The notes beneath the pieces are model-generated. The model saw only the letters and a program-made list of their open reading frames with translations, did no database searches and was not told the origin of the DNA. From positions 1 through 20,744 of the forward strand of contig JALNYY010000072.1 in assembly GCA_023229605.1 (NCBI GenBank): a stretch of 20,744 nucleotides of DNA, written 5' to 3'. The first letter of the stretch is position 1, and every line of letters starts with the position of its first letter. The DNA is from Methylobacter sp. Its GTDB lineage: Bacteria > Pseudomonadota > Gammaproteobacteria > Methylococcales > Methylomonadaceae. The translations under genes were made by a program, and so were the position numbers. Below, in pieces: positions 8,080-16,121 of the stretch.

Positions 8080-8607
8080 ATGAAAGCAGATATGGCACAA
8101 GAAGCTGAAAATAAAGATACTGACCAATATCACTATAGTAAAAATCTGGATAACGCAGTGCAGTATCTGAGTTTTGCTTTAGGTAAAGAAGAATATGGCG
8201 TTGATATTCTTCGAGTACAGGAAATACGAAGCTGGGAGCCTGTTTCCAGAATACCTAATGTTCCCTGTTATGAAAAAGGTGTTGTTAATTTACGCGGTTC
8301 CATTGTGCCGATTCTTGATTTGAGGGAAAGGTTTAATTTAAGCAAAGCCGAATACACACCGTTGACAGTGGTTGTGGTATTGCAAACCGGCGATAGCAAC
8401 AAGACACGCATAATGGGTGTTGTTGTCGATTCGGTCTCTGATGTAATTAGTGTGGATAAAACTGAAATTCAAAATGCTCCAGACTTTGGCGCTAAGGTAA
8501 GTAATGAATTCATTAATGGGCTGGTATCCGTGAATGAACGCATGGTGATGCTGCTTGATGTGGATAAGTTGCTGAAATTAGAGGAATTAGATCAGGATGA
8601 AAGTTAA
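8080..8607 (+). CDS. cheW: Chemotaxis coupling protein CheW (first copy)
   Basis: Couples receptors to CheA in the array baseplate. The protein has 175 residues with one CheW domain from about residue 28: YLSFALGKEEYGVDILRVQEI, then KGVVNLRGSIVPILDLRERF, and a C-terminal MVMLLDVDKLL. A charged N-terminal extension of about 25 residues (MKADMAQEAENKDTDQYHYS) precedes the domain and is absent from short CheWs; an alternative start is Met5 at 8092. It starts 9 nt after cheA and precedes the receptor gene. A second cheW lies downstream at 11026. Confidence 0.95.
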   Translation: MKADMAQEAENKDTDQYHYSKNLDNAVQYLSFALGKEEYGVDILRVQEIRSWEPVSRIPNVPCYEKGVVNLRGSIVPILDLRERFNLSKAEYTPLTVVVVLQTGDSNKTRIMGVVVDSVSDVISVDKTEIQNAPDFGAKVSNEFINGLVSVNERMVMLLDVDKLLKLEELDQDES

Positions 8608-8648
8608 TGGTTTTTATGTGTTTGGCATGATTTGTAGGGTAATGCAGC

Positions 8649-10979
8649 ATGAAGATTAATATGCCGCTAACTAATAATGAAGTCATTCTGAAAAAGGGCG
8701 CCATCCTGGTTTCAAGAACCGATTTGATGGGGCGTATCACCTATGTCAATGATGCATTTGTCGAAACCAGCGGCTTTACTCGCGATGAGCTGATAGGGGC
8801 GGAACACAACATCGTTCGTCATCCAGACATGCCTGAGGCGGCTTATGAAGATTTATGGATAACCTTAAAACAGCTCAGACCCTGGCAAGGAATGGTGAAA
8901 AACAGGTGTAAAAATGGAGATCATTACTGGGTAGAAGCTAATGCCATGCCGCTATTTAAAGATGGAAAGGTCTATGAATATCTTTCTGTTCGACATCCTG
9001 CAAAGCGTGATCTGATTCCGGCTACCGATCTGTTGTACAAGAAAATCAGTGCAGGCGAAGTAAAGTTAAACCCTACTGGATTGGCTTCTATGGCTAAATC
9101 TATCAGCGAAATTGCAATAGCGAAGAAAAATGCTTTTGTAGTGTTCGCTTTTCTGGCGCCTATCTTTTTCTTGATGTATCGATTGTTTTTGACGCAGGAG
9201 TACGGCTTGTTATCGGGTGTAGCCTTGTTAGCTACGATGGCATCTGCACTCAGTATCAATATGACGCGGGTAATAACCGACACGCTGGAAACCGCAATTA
9301 CTATTTGTTACCGGTTGAGCAGCGGAAGCTTCGGCAATAAGGTGAACTTGAAACGAGAAGATCAGTTGGGCGATTTCCTGCGTGGTTTGTATTGTATGGA
9401 AGTCAAGCTGGGAGTGGATTTGGCCGATTATAAACAGGGTCTGGCAGAGTCTAAACGGATTACCCAAGCTCTGGATAATGTTCAATCACCAGTCATGGTT
9501 GCGAATAAGAATTTTGACATTATTTATATGAACGATAGCGTTCAGAAGATGTTCAAGATCGCAGAAAGCGATATTCGCAAACAGATACCTGGTTTTTCTG
9601 CGGATAAATTGATAGGTTCAAATGTTGAGCTATATCACGCTACTGTTAAAAGCGGGATATTGGAAAAAGCACAAGAATCGCTTAGGTCGCAACTGGTCAT
9701 TGGAGGCCGTCATCTGAGTATTATTGTTAGTCCCGTTAGTAGTGATGGCGAGCGTATTGGTTATGTAGCCGAATGGCAGGATAGAACCCATGAAGTTTTA
9801 ATTGAACAGGAAATCGATCAATTGGTGCAAGGCGTTAAAGTCGGTGACTTGAGTGCCCGGATAACATTAAGCGATAAACAGGGGTTTACTAAAGCGCTGT
9901 CTGTGGGCATCAATGAATTAACGGATGTCATTGAAAGTGTATTTAGTGACGTGAACAGGGTGATGGAAAGTATGGCCGAAGGCGATTTAACGACGGCCAT
10001 TACTAATGAATATCAAGGTGTTTATGCTGAATGTAAGAACAATATTAATAGCACTTTGGCAAAGCTGAGTGAGTTTATAATTCAAATCAGGGATGCTGCT
10101 GATTTTATAGACAGTTCGTCTCAAGAAATGGCCAGCGGCAACAACAATCTGTCGCATAGAGCAGAACAACAGGCGGCCAGCCTTGAAGAGACGGCTGCCA
10201 GTATGGAACAGCTGGCCAGTACCGTAAAAAATAATGCACAGAATACGGTTCAAGCGACTGAGGTTGTCAATTCAGCAAGTCAATTGGCCCAAAAAGGCGG
10301 CGGCGTAGTTAGCTCAGCTATCGCAGCAATGCAGGAAATTAATGAGAGCAGTAATAAAATTGCTGAAATTATTGGGGTAATTGATGAAATTGCATTCCAA
10401 ACTAATCTTTTGGCATTAAATGCATCTGTAGAAGCGGCCAGGGCTGGAGAGCAGGGGCGTGGTTTCTCGGTTGTGGCGACAGAAGTGCGTAATCTGGCTC
10501 AACGGAGCGCAACTGCCGCGCAGCAGAGTAATGAACTGATCCAGAACAGTGTGCAGAAAGTGCGTGCCGGAACGGCATTCGTGAATGAAACCGGCGCCGC
10601 GTTAACTGAAATTGTTGAAAGCGTTGCGAGAGTTGGCGACATTGTTGCGCATATTGCCAGCGCCAGCTCAGAGCAATCGGCGGGTATCGAGCAAGTCAAT
10701 CAGGCGGTTTCACAAATGGACGATATTACTCAGCAAAATGCGGCATTGGCGGAACAAGCTGCCGCGGGTAGCATTGCAATGAGCGAGCAGTCTACCAATA
10801 TGACCCAGTTGCTTAGCTTTTTTAGGGTCAACTCAAAAGGGGCTTCTGTAGCATCCAGACCAGCCGCGCTCAGTAAGGTCTCTGTAGCGCCGGTAAGAAC
10901 AATAGCAAAAAAAACTGTACCCCCCGTTTTATCAAGTAAGTCAAAAAGTGATAGCAGCGACGAATGGGAAGAGTTTTAA
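8649..10979 (+). CDS. Aer-type chemoreceptor with two PAS domains and a CheR-docking tail
   Basis: Methyl-accepting chemoreceptor of 776 residues, likely sensing redox or oxygen from the cytoplasm. Residues about 12-118 form a PAS domain very like the FAD-binding PAS of E. coli Aer, including HNIVRHPDMP (53-62) and KNGDHYWVEANA. Two membrane helices (about 161-181 and 185-206) have a very short connecting loop and no periplasmic domain. Then come a HAMP-like segment (about 207-260), a second PAS (about 272-385), two further HAMP-like units (about 388-485) and the signalling domain. The methylation-region motif is SLEETAASMEQL (511-522) and the tip IAFQTNLLALNA begins at 581. By eye the signalling domain aligns with E. 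coli Tsr without gaps, which indicates the 36-heptad class. The C-terminus ends EWEEF, matching the xWxxF pentapeptide that docks CheR. The ligand is not proven. Confidence 0.93.
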   Translation: MKINMPLTNNEVILKKGAILVSRTDLMGRITYVNDAFVETSGFTRDELIGAEHNIVRHPDMPEAAYEDLWITLKQLRPWQGMVKNRCKNGDHYWVEANAMPLFKDGKVYEYLSVRHPAKRDLIPATDLLYKKISAGEVKLNPTGLASMAKSISEIAIAKKNAFVVFAFLAPIFFLMYRLFLTQEYGLLSGVALLATMASALSINMTRVITDTLETAITICYRLSSGSFGNKVNLKREDQLGDFLRGLYCMEVKLGVDLADYKQGLAESKRITQALDNVQSPVMVANKNFDIIYMNDSVQKMFKIAESDIRKQIPGFSADKLIGSNVELYHATVKSGILEKAQESLRSQLVIGGRHLSIIVSPVSSDGERIGYVAEWQDRTHEVLIEQEIDQLVQGVKVGDLSARITLSDKQGFTKALSVGINELTDVIESVFSDVNRVMESMAEGDLTTAITNEYQGVYAECKNNINSTLAKLSEFIIQIRDAADFIDSSSQEMASGNNNLSHRAEQQAASLEETAASMEQLASTVKNNAQNTVQATEVVNSASQLAQKGGGVVSSAIAAMQEINESSNKIAEIIGVIDEIAFQTNLLALNASVEAARAGEQGRGFSVVATEVRNLAQRSATAAQQSNELIQNSVQKVRAGTAFVNETGAALTEIVESVARVGDIVAHIASASSEQSAGIEQVNQAVSQMDDITQQNAALAEQAAAGSIAMSEQSTNMTQLLSFFRVNSKGASVASRPAALSKVSVAPVRTIAKKTVPPVLSSKSKSDSSDEWEEF

Positions 10980-11025
10980 TGTCATTAAAAATTGAAAACT
11001 ATATAACCGGCAGGAAACTATAACA

Positions 11026-11517
11026 ATGACAACAGATGTGCAGTCAAATAATAGTCGGGTAGAGCAATTTCTCACCTTCCAACTTGCAGGCGAAGCGTAT
11101 GGAGTTGAGATTTTAAAAGTACAAGAGATTCGCGGCTGGGAAGCAGTTCGTGTGATACCGAATACGCCCTCTTTTGTTAAAGGGGTGTTGAATTTACGCG
11201 GATCCGTCGTGCCTATTATAGATTTACGGGAACGATTTTCTCTGGAGCACTGTGAATACTCCCCCAAGACGGTAGTTATTGTGCTCTGTGTTGAACATGG
11301 TGCTACTCAATTTGTAATGGGCATAGTGGCGGATGCGGTTTCTGATGTGCTGGATATTAACTTGGCAGATATAAAAAAATCACCCAACTTCGGCGCGAAA
11401 ATTAATACGCGTTACATGCGGGGCATGCATGTGTATAAGAAAAAAATGATTATGCTTTTAGATGTTGATAAATTGCTCAATCCCGATGAGGTTGAGGGTA
11501 TTGAAAGTTTGGTGTGA
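11026..11517 (+). CDS. cheW: Chemotaxis coupling protein CheW (second copy)
   Basis: Second CheW paralogue, 163 residues. The CheW fold is seen in FLTFQLAGEAYGVEILKVQEI, KGVLNLRGSVVPIIDLRERF and KMIMLLDVDKLL. It resembles the first copy most in these core strands but differs in its shorter N-terminus and in the surface loop after the RERF motif. An AGGA lies about 10 nt before the ATG. Its stop overlaps the GTG start of the ParA-like gene by 4 nt (GTGA), so the two are translationally coupled. The pairing suggests that this copy may serve the ParA/STAS module or mixed baseplate rings; that is inference. Confidence 0.94.
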   Translation: MTTDVQSNNSRVEQFLTFQLAGEAYGVEILKVQEIRGWEAVRVIPNTPSFVKGVLNLRGSVVPIIDLRERFSLEHCEYSPKTVVIVLCVEHGATQFVMGIVADAVSDVLDINLADIKKSPNFGAKINTRYMRGMHVYKKKMIMLLDVDKLLNPDEVEGIESLV

Positions 11518-12287
11518 CGGTGAGAATTGTTGCAGTAATTAATCAGAAAGGTGGTGTTGGAAAGACGACTACTACGGCAAACTTGTGTCATGCCATTGCA
11601 GAATCAGGTTCAAGAGTCACAGCTATCGATCTTGACCCGCAAGGCCATTTGGCGGTTTCTTTAGGTATAACAGCGCAGGGGATTGGCGGCATTGATGAGG
11701 CCATGCTAAAAGAGAAAAAAGTTCATCAACAACTTATTTCCGTCAGGGATAATCTGCAATTAATTCCATCAGGATCAAAACTTAACGAGATTGAGCACTT
11801 AACGAGTAATAATTCACCTCGCGGTGTTTTGTTAAAAGATGCCTTGCAGGACAGTCTTAATGATCAGGACTTTGTTTTTATTGATTGTCCACCGTCTTCA
11901 GGATTGCTGGTTGCGAATGCATTAATTGCTGCTGATGAGATTTTAATTCCTATGGCCAGTGATTTTCTTGCGTTGCAGGGGTTGTCTCATCTAATGGGTA
12001 CGGTTAAGAGATTTGAAAAGGCTTTAAAGAGGAAATATAAAACACTATTGGTGATGTCGCGGTATTCGCCAAATAGAAGAATATCGAGTCAGGTGTTAGA
12101 TGTTCTGCTTACGCATTTTCCTGAGCAAATATTAGCGACAGTTATTAGAGAAACGGCGTTGCTTGCAGAATGCCCCAGCTTCGGTAAAACAATTTTAGAA
12201 TATAGTCCGAAAAGTCGTTCGGCAAGGGATTTTCGTAACCTTGCTCTTGATTTTCTTGAAGACAAGGTGATGTATGGCAACAAGTGA
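11514..12287 (+). CDS. ParA/MinD-family ATPase of the chemotaxis cluster
   Basis: Deviant Walker ATPase of 257 residues. The motif K12-G-G-V-G-K17-T-T-T carries the signature lysine; D41 (DLDPQG) is the Walker A' aspartate and D124 (VFIDCPPSSG) the Walker B aspartate. ParA-family proteins form ATP-dependent dimers that position cargo. Vibrio ParC and Rhodobacter PpfA are members that localise chemosensory arrays, and this genomic setting between cheW and cheR makes an array-positioning role likely. The GTG start overlaps the stop of cheW; GTG 11520 is an alternative. The ATG of the STAS gene overlaps its 3' end by 14 nt. No parB or parS-like site was seen, arguing against chromosome segregation. 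Confidence 0.9.
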   Translation: MTVRIVAVINQKGGVGKTTTTANLCHAIAESGSRVTAIDLDPQGHLAVSLGITAQGIGGIDEAMLKEKKVHQQLISVRDNLQLIPSGSKLNEIEHLTSNNSPRGVLLKDALQDSLNDQDFVFIDCPPSSGLLVANALIAADEILIPMASDFLALQGLSHLMGTVKRFEKALKRKYKTLLVMSRYSPNRRISSQVLDVLLTHFPEQILATVIRETALLAECPSFGKTILEYSPKSRSARDFRNLALDFLEDKVMYGNK

Positions 12288-12819
12288 AGAAAATGATTTA
12301 ATTGGATACGATCCTCTAGCTTGGATGATGGACGGCGATACCGATAAGATTGAAGAAACAGTCGATAACAAACGTTGTGATAGCGATAATAAGCCGGAAG
12401 ACACAACGGATGATTTGATCGGAAATACCGAAGACAGTGTAATTTTAAATATAACTCAAGAAAATGAGTTAGTAATAGATGAAATTGAGACCGATAGTGT
12501 TTTGGTAGAAGAGGTTGAAAATCCTGTATCTGAGGAAACGGATGAGTCACAAATTGACTTAGACGCTACCTTGACTATTCAGAATATCGTTAAATTGCAC
12601 GAAAGGCTGAAGAATTTATTGGCTGTTCATGATCAAATTGAAATAAATGCATCTGATGTGTCGTCAATAGATACATCAACATTGCAGTTACTGGTTTCAT
12701 TGAAAAGAGATGCAGTTAAATTGCAAAAGAAAGTAACCATTATTTATCCATCACCACGGTTTGTTGAATCCGCCCAATTGCTGGGTTTGTTGGAAGTGCT
12801 TGGCGTTCATGACGAGTGA
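12274..12819 (+). CDS. STAS-domain protein with acidic N-terminal extension
   Basis: The protein has 181 residues. The C-terminal part from about residue 95 is a STAS domain like anti-sigma-factor antagonists: a strand around DQIEINASDVSSID, the switch loop IDTSTLQLL with a Ser at the usual phosphorylation position, and a final VESAQLLGLLEVLGV. The first ~95 residues are about one third Asp/Glu with only four Lys/Arg, probably disordered, and contain NDLIGYDPLAWMMDGD near the N-terminus and a second DDLIG at about 46-50. The gene overlaps the ParA-like gene by 14 nt, so equal synthesis and partnership with the ATPase are likely. No cognate anti-sigma kinase or PP2C phosphatase is nearby. The exact role is unknown. 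Confidence 0.85.
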   Translation: MATSEENDLIGYDPLAWMMDGDTDKIEETVDNKRCDSDNKPEDTTDDLIGNTEDSVILNITQENELVIDEIETDSVLVEEVENPVSEETDESQIDLDATLTIQNIVKLHERLKNLLAVHDQIEINASDVSSIDTSTLQLLVSLKRDAVKLQKKVTIIYPSPRFVESAQLLGLLEVLGVHDE

Positions 12820-12841
12820 TTAAAAGGGAAGCGGTTTAAAT

Positions 12842-13681
12842 ATGGCCATTGTTGAGAAGGAGCGGGAATTTAAATTCACTGTTGATGATTTTAATTTTTT
12901 AAGAAAACTGTCCAACGAGCATTCAGGTATTCAGGTTCCTGATGAAAGATTTGATATGTTTTATTCCAGGCTATTGAAGCGGGTAAGGAAACTTGGGCTA
13001 GCGGATTTTAAGGAATATTGTCAGTATCTTAAAGATTACCCGGATCACGAGTTTACTGAATTCATTAACGCCATAACCACCAATTTAACCGCCTTTTTCA
13101 GGGAAATGCATCATTTTGAGTACGTCCGGAATGTTGTTATCCCTGAAGTTTTGATTAGGAACAAAACATCCAGGCAAATCAGAGTGTGGTCAGCAGGTTG
13201 TTCTACTGGCGAAGAACCTTATTCCTTAGCGATTACCTTGTTGGAAAATGTACCCGCCGATTGGGATATTAAAATTTTAGCAACTGATTTGGATACCAAT
13301 GTTTTAAAAACAGCATCGGATGGTATCTACACGGAAGACCGCGTCAGTGATTTGCCTGAAGAGGTACTTAAACGGTGGTTTATGCGGGGTAAATCATCAC
13401 AGTCCGGCCAAGTAAAAGTAAGGCCTCAATTACAACAAATCATTCAATTTAAGAAGTTAAATTTGATGCAAGATTGGCCGATGAAGTGTCATTTTGACTT
13501 TATTTTTTGTCGCAATGTTCTAATTTACTTTGATCGTGAAACTAAGACATTACTTGCACAAAGATATGCGCGAATGTTGTCTAGCAGATCATGGTTATTT
13601 ATCGGACATTCAGAATCATTAAACCAGCTGTCAAATGAATTCGAGTTGGTTGCATGTACCAGTTACAGGAAAAATACATAA
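12842..13681 (+). CDS. cheR: Chemoreceptor glutamate methyltransferase CheR
   Basis: SAM-dependent methyltransferase that methylates receptor glutamates for adaptation; 279 residues. An N-terminal helical domain includes TTNLTAFFREMHHF (79-92). The SAM-binding motif is WSAGCSTGEEPYSLA (116-130), the acidic loop ATDLDTNVL follows (147-155), and FCRNVLIYFD (221-230) closes the active site region. The beta-subdomain that binds the receptor pentapeptide lies at about 160-200, fitting the EWEEF tail on the receptor encoded upstream. It begins 22 nt after the STAS gene and is followed 6 nt later by cheD. Confidence 0.96.
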   Translation: MAIVEKEREFKFTVDDFNFLRKLSNEHSGIQVPDERFDMFYSRLLKRVRKLGLADFKEYCQYLKDYPDHEFTEFINAITTNLTAFFREMHHFEYVRNVVIPEVLIRNKTSRQIRVWSAGCSTGEEPYSLAITLLENVPADWDIKILATDLDTNVLKTASDGIYTEDRVSDLPEEVLKRWFMRGKSSQSGQVKVRPQLQQIIQFKKLNLMQDWPMKCHFDFIFCRNVLIYFDRETKTLLAQRYARMLSSRSWLFIGHSESLNQLSNEFELVACTSYRKNT

Positions 13682-13687
13682 GCACTA

Positions 13688-14326
13688 ATGATTACTAGCA
13701 ATGATATTGGTTTGCCCTCCATCGACGGTTTTGAACATATCAACAGATATGTGGATAAAGATCGTGGTTTGATTGCCGCAAAGATTTTGCCGGGTGAATA
13801 TTATGTAACCCAGGACGATGAGTTGATTACAACTGTATTAGGGTCTTGTATATCTGCATGTATCCGGGACAAGGTGACAGGATTGGGTGGAATGAATCAT
13901 TTTATGTTGCCTGAAACCACAGCCGATAAGTTGAAGTATGGTAATGAAGCGGTGGTCGGCAATGCAACCCGCTATGGGAACTATGCCATGGAGCATTTAA
14001 TTAACACCATTTTGATGAATGGCGGTAAAAGAAAAAACTTGGAAGTTAAGGTATTCGGCGGCGGTAAAATCATTCCAACCTTGACTGATGTCGGCCTTAA
14101 AAATATCGACTTTATTTTGGATTATATTGACACAGAAGGATTGCTTCTACTATCTCAGGATTTGGGCGATATTTATCCCAGAAAAATAATTTATTTTCCT
14201 AGAACAGGGAAAGTAGGGATGAAGAAAATCGAACATTTGCATAATGATACAATTGTAAGAAGAGAGCGACAGTATTTTAACGCTATTAAAAACGCACCTG
14301 TTGAAGGTGATGTTGAGCTTTTTTAA
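13688..14326 (+). CDS. cheD: Chemoreceptor glutamine deamidase CheD
   Basis: Deamidates specific receptor glutamines to glutamates and helps tune adaptation. The protein has 212 residues. The catalytic pair is visible: C54 in VLGSCISACIRD and H71 in GGMNHFMLP, followed by the conserved KVFGGGKI (about 121-128) and the C-terminal region KIIYFPRTGKVGM. The C-terminal tail is somewhat longer than in minimal CheDs. It lies between cheR (6 nt) and the first cheB-like gene (9 nt). A decayed copy of its 3' end appears again just before the full cheB. Confidence 0.95.
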   Translation: MITSNDIGLPSIDGFEHINRYVDKDRGLIAAKILPGEYYVTQDDELITTVLGSCISACIRDKVTGLGGMNHFMLPETTADKLKYGNEAVVGNATRYGNYAMEHLINTILMNGGKRKNLEVKVFGGGKIIPTLTDVGLKNIDFILDYIDTEGLLLLSQDLGDIYPRKIIYFPRTGKVGMKKIEHLHNDTIVRRERQYFNAIKNAPVEGDVELF

Positions 14327-14335
14327 GAGTATTCA

Positions 14336-14755
14336 ATGAATAAAATACGTGTATTGATTATTGATGATTCATTGTTAATCAGAAAGGTACTGACTGAGAT
14401 TTTGAACTCGTCTTCAGATATTGAGGTAGTAGGTGCTGCAGAAGATCCTCTTATTGCCAGAGAGATGATTAAGGAATTAAATCCGGACGTATTAACGCTG
14501 GATATTGAAATGCCGCGTATGGATGGGATAACCTTTTTACGTAATTTGATGCGACTTCGGCCTATGCCTGTTGTAATGATTTCCGCGCTTACCGAAAGTA
14601 ATGCTGAAGTTACTTTAACCGCTCTGGAGTTGGGGGCAGTAGACTTTATAGCTAAGCCGACAATTGACGTGGAAAATGCATTGAATGATTATGCCGAGGA
14701 CATAATTGCCAAGGTAAAAGTGGCGTCACAGGCTAATATTAGAAGACTTGAATAA
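14336..14755 (+). CDS. Receiver-only CheB paralogue (methylesterase domain missing)
   Basis: The protein has 139 residues, corresponding to the receiver domain and start of the linker of CheB, with no esterase domain. It matches the first 134 residues of the full CheB encoded at 14927 at roughly 80% identity by my count, and the DNA is also clearly alike. The receiver active site is intact: D10-D11, phosphoacceptor D56 in LTLDIEMPRMDG, and K107 in FIAKP. It then diverges and ends at RRLE-stop. It could compete with CheB or CheY for phosphoryl groups from CheA (phosphate sink), or be a decaying fragment; conservation of the active site favours function. Confidence 0.85.
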   Translation: MNKIRVLIIDDSLLIRKVLTEILNSSSDIEVVGAAEDPLIAREMIKELNPDVLTLDIEMPRMDGITFLRNLMRLRPMPVVMISALTESNAEVTLTALELGAVDFIAKPTIDVENALNDYAEDIIAKVKVASQANIRRLE

Positions 14756-14829
14756 TGAAGTCTAAAATCAGAAATACTGGAGAGGTAATGCTGGATGACA
14801 CGGAAAAATACGTGCGCATACCAGGATAA
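14755..14829 (+). other. 24-codon ORF overlapping the end of the receiver-only cheB copy
   Basis: ATG 14755 overlaps the TAA of the preceding gene (TAATG) and opens a 24-codon frame, MKSKIRNTGEVMLDDTEKYV and four more residues, ending at 14827-14829. I do not recognise it. It could be translated by coupling, be the remnant of sequence lost when the duplicated cheB copy was truncated, or be chance. Confidence 0.25.
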
Positions 14830-14877
14830 AGACTCGAGAAATGATGTAATCGCTTAAGGTAACGTGGTAGTAATTAA

Positions 14878-14926
14878 TATTAAAAATGCACCATTAATGG
14901 TGATGGGCTTCTTTTAGAGTGAGTTT
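14878..14926 (+). repeat. Relic copy of the cheD 3' end and cheB leader
   Basis: The stretch before the full cheB aligns with 14284-14335, the last codons of cheD plus the spacer before the receiver-only gene. Both begin TATTAAAAA(C/T)GCACC, both continue with GGTGATG, and both end with GGCTT or GAGCTT followed by a T-rich stretch and AGAGT just before ATG. Only a few short gaps (net 3 nt) separate them. It is non-coding here because the reading frame is broken. It marks the boundary of a tandem duplication that covered the end of cheD and at least the 5' third of cheB. Confidence 0.75.
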
Positions 14927-16027
14927 ATGGGCAAGATACGTGTATTGATCATTGATGATTCGGCATTAATCAGAAAAATACTGACTGAAGTTTTAAGTTC
15001 CTCTCCTGATATTGAGGTAGTCGGCGCAGCAGCAGATCCTCTTATTGCCAGGGAAATGATTAAACAATTAAATCCGGATGTATTAACGCTGGATATTGAA
15101 ATGCCGCATATGGATGGGATAACCTTCTTAAGCAACCTGATGCGCTTAAGACCAACCCCGGTTGTGATGATCTCCACGCTTACTGAACATGGTGCGGAGG
15201 CCACTTTAAATGCCTTGGCATTAGGCGCGGTGGATTTTATTGCCAAGCCTAAAGTTGACGTCGTTAATACGCTGAATGAGTACGCGGATGAAATTATTTC
15301 TAAAGTCATAGTCGCGGCACAAGCTAAAGTAGCGGGGGGGCATGATAGACCGATCAAATCCAAAAGCCCTGCGCCAATTATTCCCGAGGTTCCAGAGAAA
15401 CACTCCGTCGATGTTATCCTGAAAGCGGCGCCTATAAAAAAACATATTAATCCTACCAATAAGATAATCGCCTTGGGCGCTTCAACAGGGGGAACGGAAG
15501 CGATTAAAGCCGTAGTGAAAGGATTTCCAGCAGACACCCCGCCTATTTTAATAACGCAACACTTACCCGCCGCATTTAGTGAATCATTTGTCCGGCATAT
15601 CGGCCTAGTAACGGAAATGTCAGCTTGTATCCCCAAACATGGCCAGACGGCTGAACCGGGGAATATTTATCTTTCTCCTGGAGACAGGCATATGCTGGTG
15701 GTTAGGGAAGGGGGTAAATATATTATTCATTTGAGTGACGGATTGCCTGTCAATCGACATAAACCCGCGGTTGACGTCCTGTTTCGTTCAGTATCTCAAT
15801 GTGCAGGCGCTAATGCCATTGGTGTGTTATTAACGGGCATGGGGGCTGACGGAGCAATGGGCATGAAAGAAATGCACGATGCAGGCGCTAAAACAGTTGT
15901 TCAGGACGAGCAGTCCAGTGTGGTTTGGGGTATGCCGGGGGCGGCATTCAAATTGGGTTGCACTGACTACGTGGTGCCGTTAGAAGAGGTTTCGCATAAA
16001 GTTTTAAGCCTGGTTAAGCTTGGTTAA
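14927..16027 (+). CDS. cheB: Chemotaxis protein-glutamate methylesterase/deamidase CheB
   Basis: Response-regulator methylesterase that removes receptor methyl groups when phosphorylated by CheA; 366 residues. Receiver domain: D10-D11, phosphoacceptor D56, K107. A linker of about 50 residues (about 130-178) leads to the esterase domain, whose catalytic triad is S186 in LGASTGGTEA, H212 in TQHLPAAF and D308 in TGMGADGAMGM. Length and motifs are normal, so this is the functional CheB. It is separated from the receiver-only paralogue by 171 bp containing the relic repeat. It completes the CheR/CheD/CheB adaptation set. Confidence 0.96.
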   Translation: MGKIRVLIIDDSALIRKILTEVLSSSPDIEVVGAAADPLIAREMIKQLNPDVLTLDIEMPHMDGITFLSNLMRLRPTPVVMISTLTEHGAEATLNALALGAVDFIAKPKVDVVNTLNEYADEIISKVIVAAQAKVAGGHDRPIKSKSPAPIIPEVPEKHSVDVILKAAPIKKHINPTNKIIALGASTGGTEAIKAVVKGFPADTPPILITQHLPAAFSESFVRHIGLVTEMSACIPKHGQTAEPGNIYLSPGDRHMLVVREGGKYIIHLSDGLPVNRHKPAVDVLFRSVSQCAGANAIGVLLTGMGADGAMGMKEMHDAGAKTVVQDEQSSVVWGMPGAAFKLGCTDYVVPLEEVSHKVLSLVKLG

Positions 16028-16092
16028 CCAAAAAATATACTGCAAGGCTCTTCGATATTATCTTACGAAATGAGTTGGCAGGATTTTAAAAA

Positions 16093-16119
16093 ATGTTACT
16101 TTTCACGCTGTGTAATTAA
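16093..16119 (+). other. 8-codon leader ORF before the 202-residue gene
   Basis: A Shine-Dalgarno-like GCAGGA (about 16078-16083) precedes ATG 16093, which opens MLLFTLCN and stops at TAA 16117-16119, only 2 nt before ATG 16122 of the next gene. That gene has no Shine-Dalgarno of its own, so it may be translated by reinitiation after this leader. Alternatively the leader is chance and translation is coupled differently. Confidence 0.3.
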
Positions 16120-16121
16120 CT

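Noticed and set aside
14914..15636. 240-codon minus-strand open frame inside cheB
   Set aside because: Antisense shadow of cheB, which has all catalytic motifs; no recognisable protein features.
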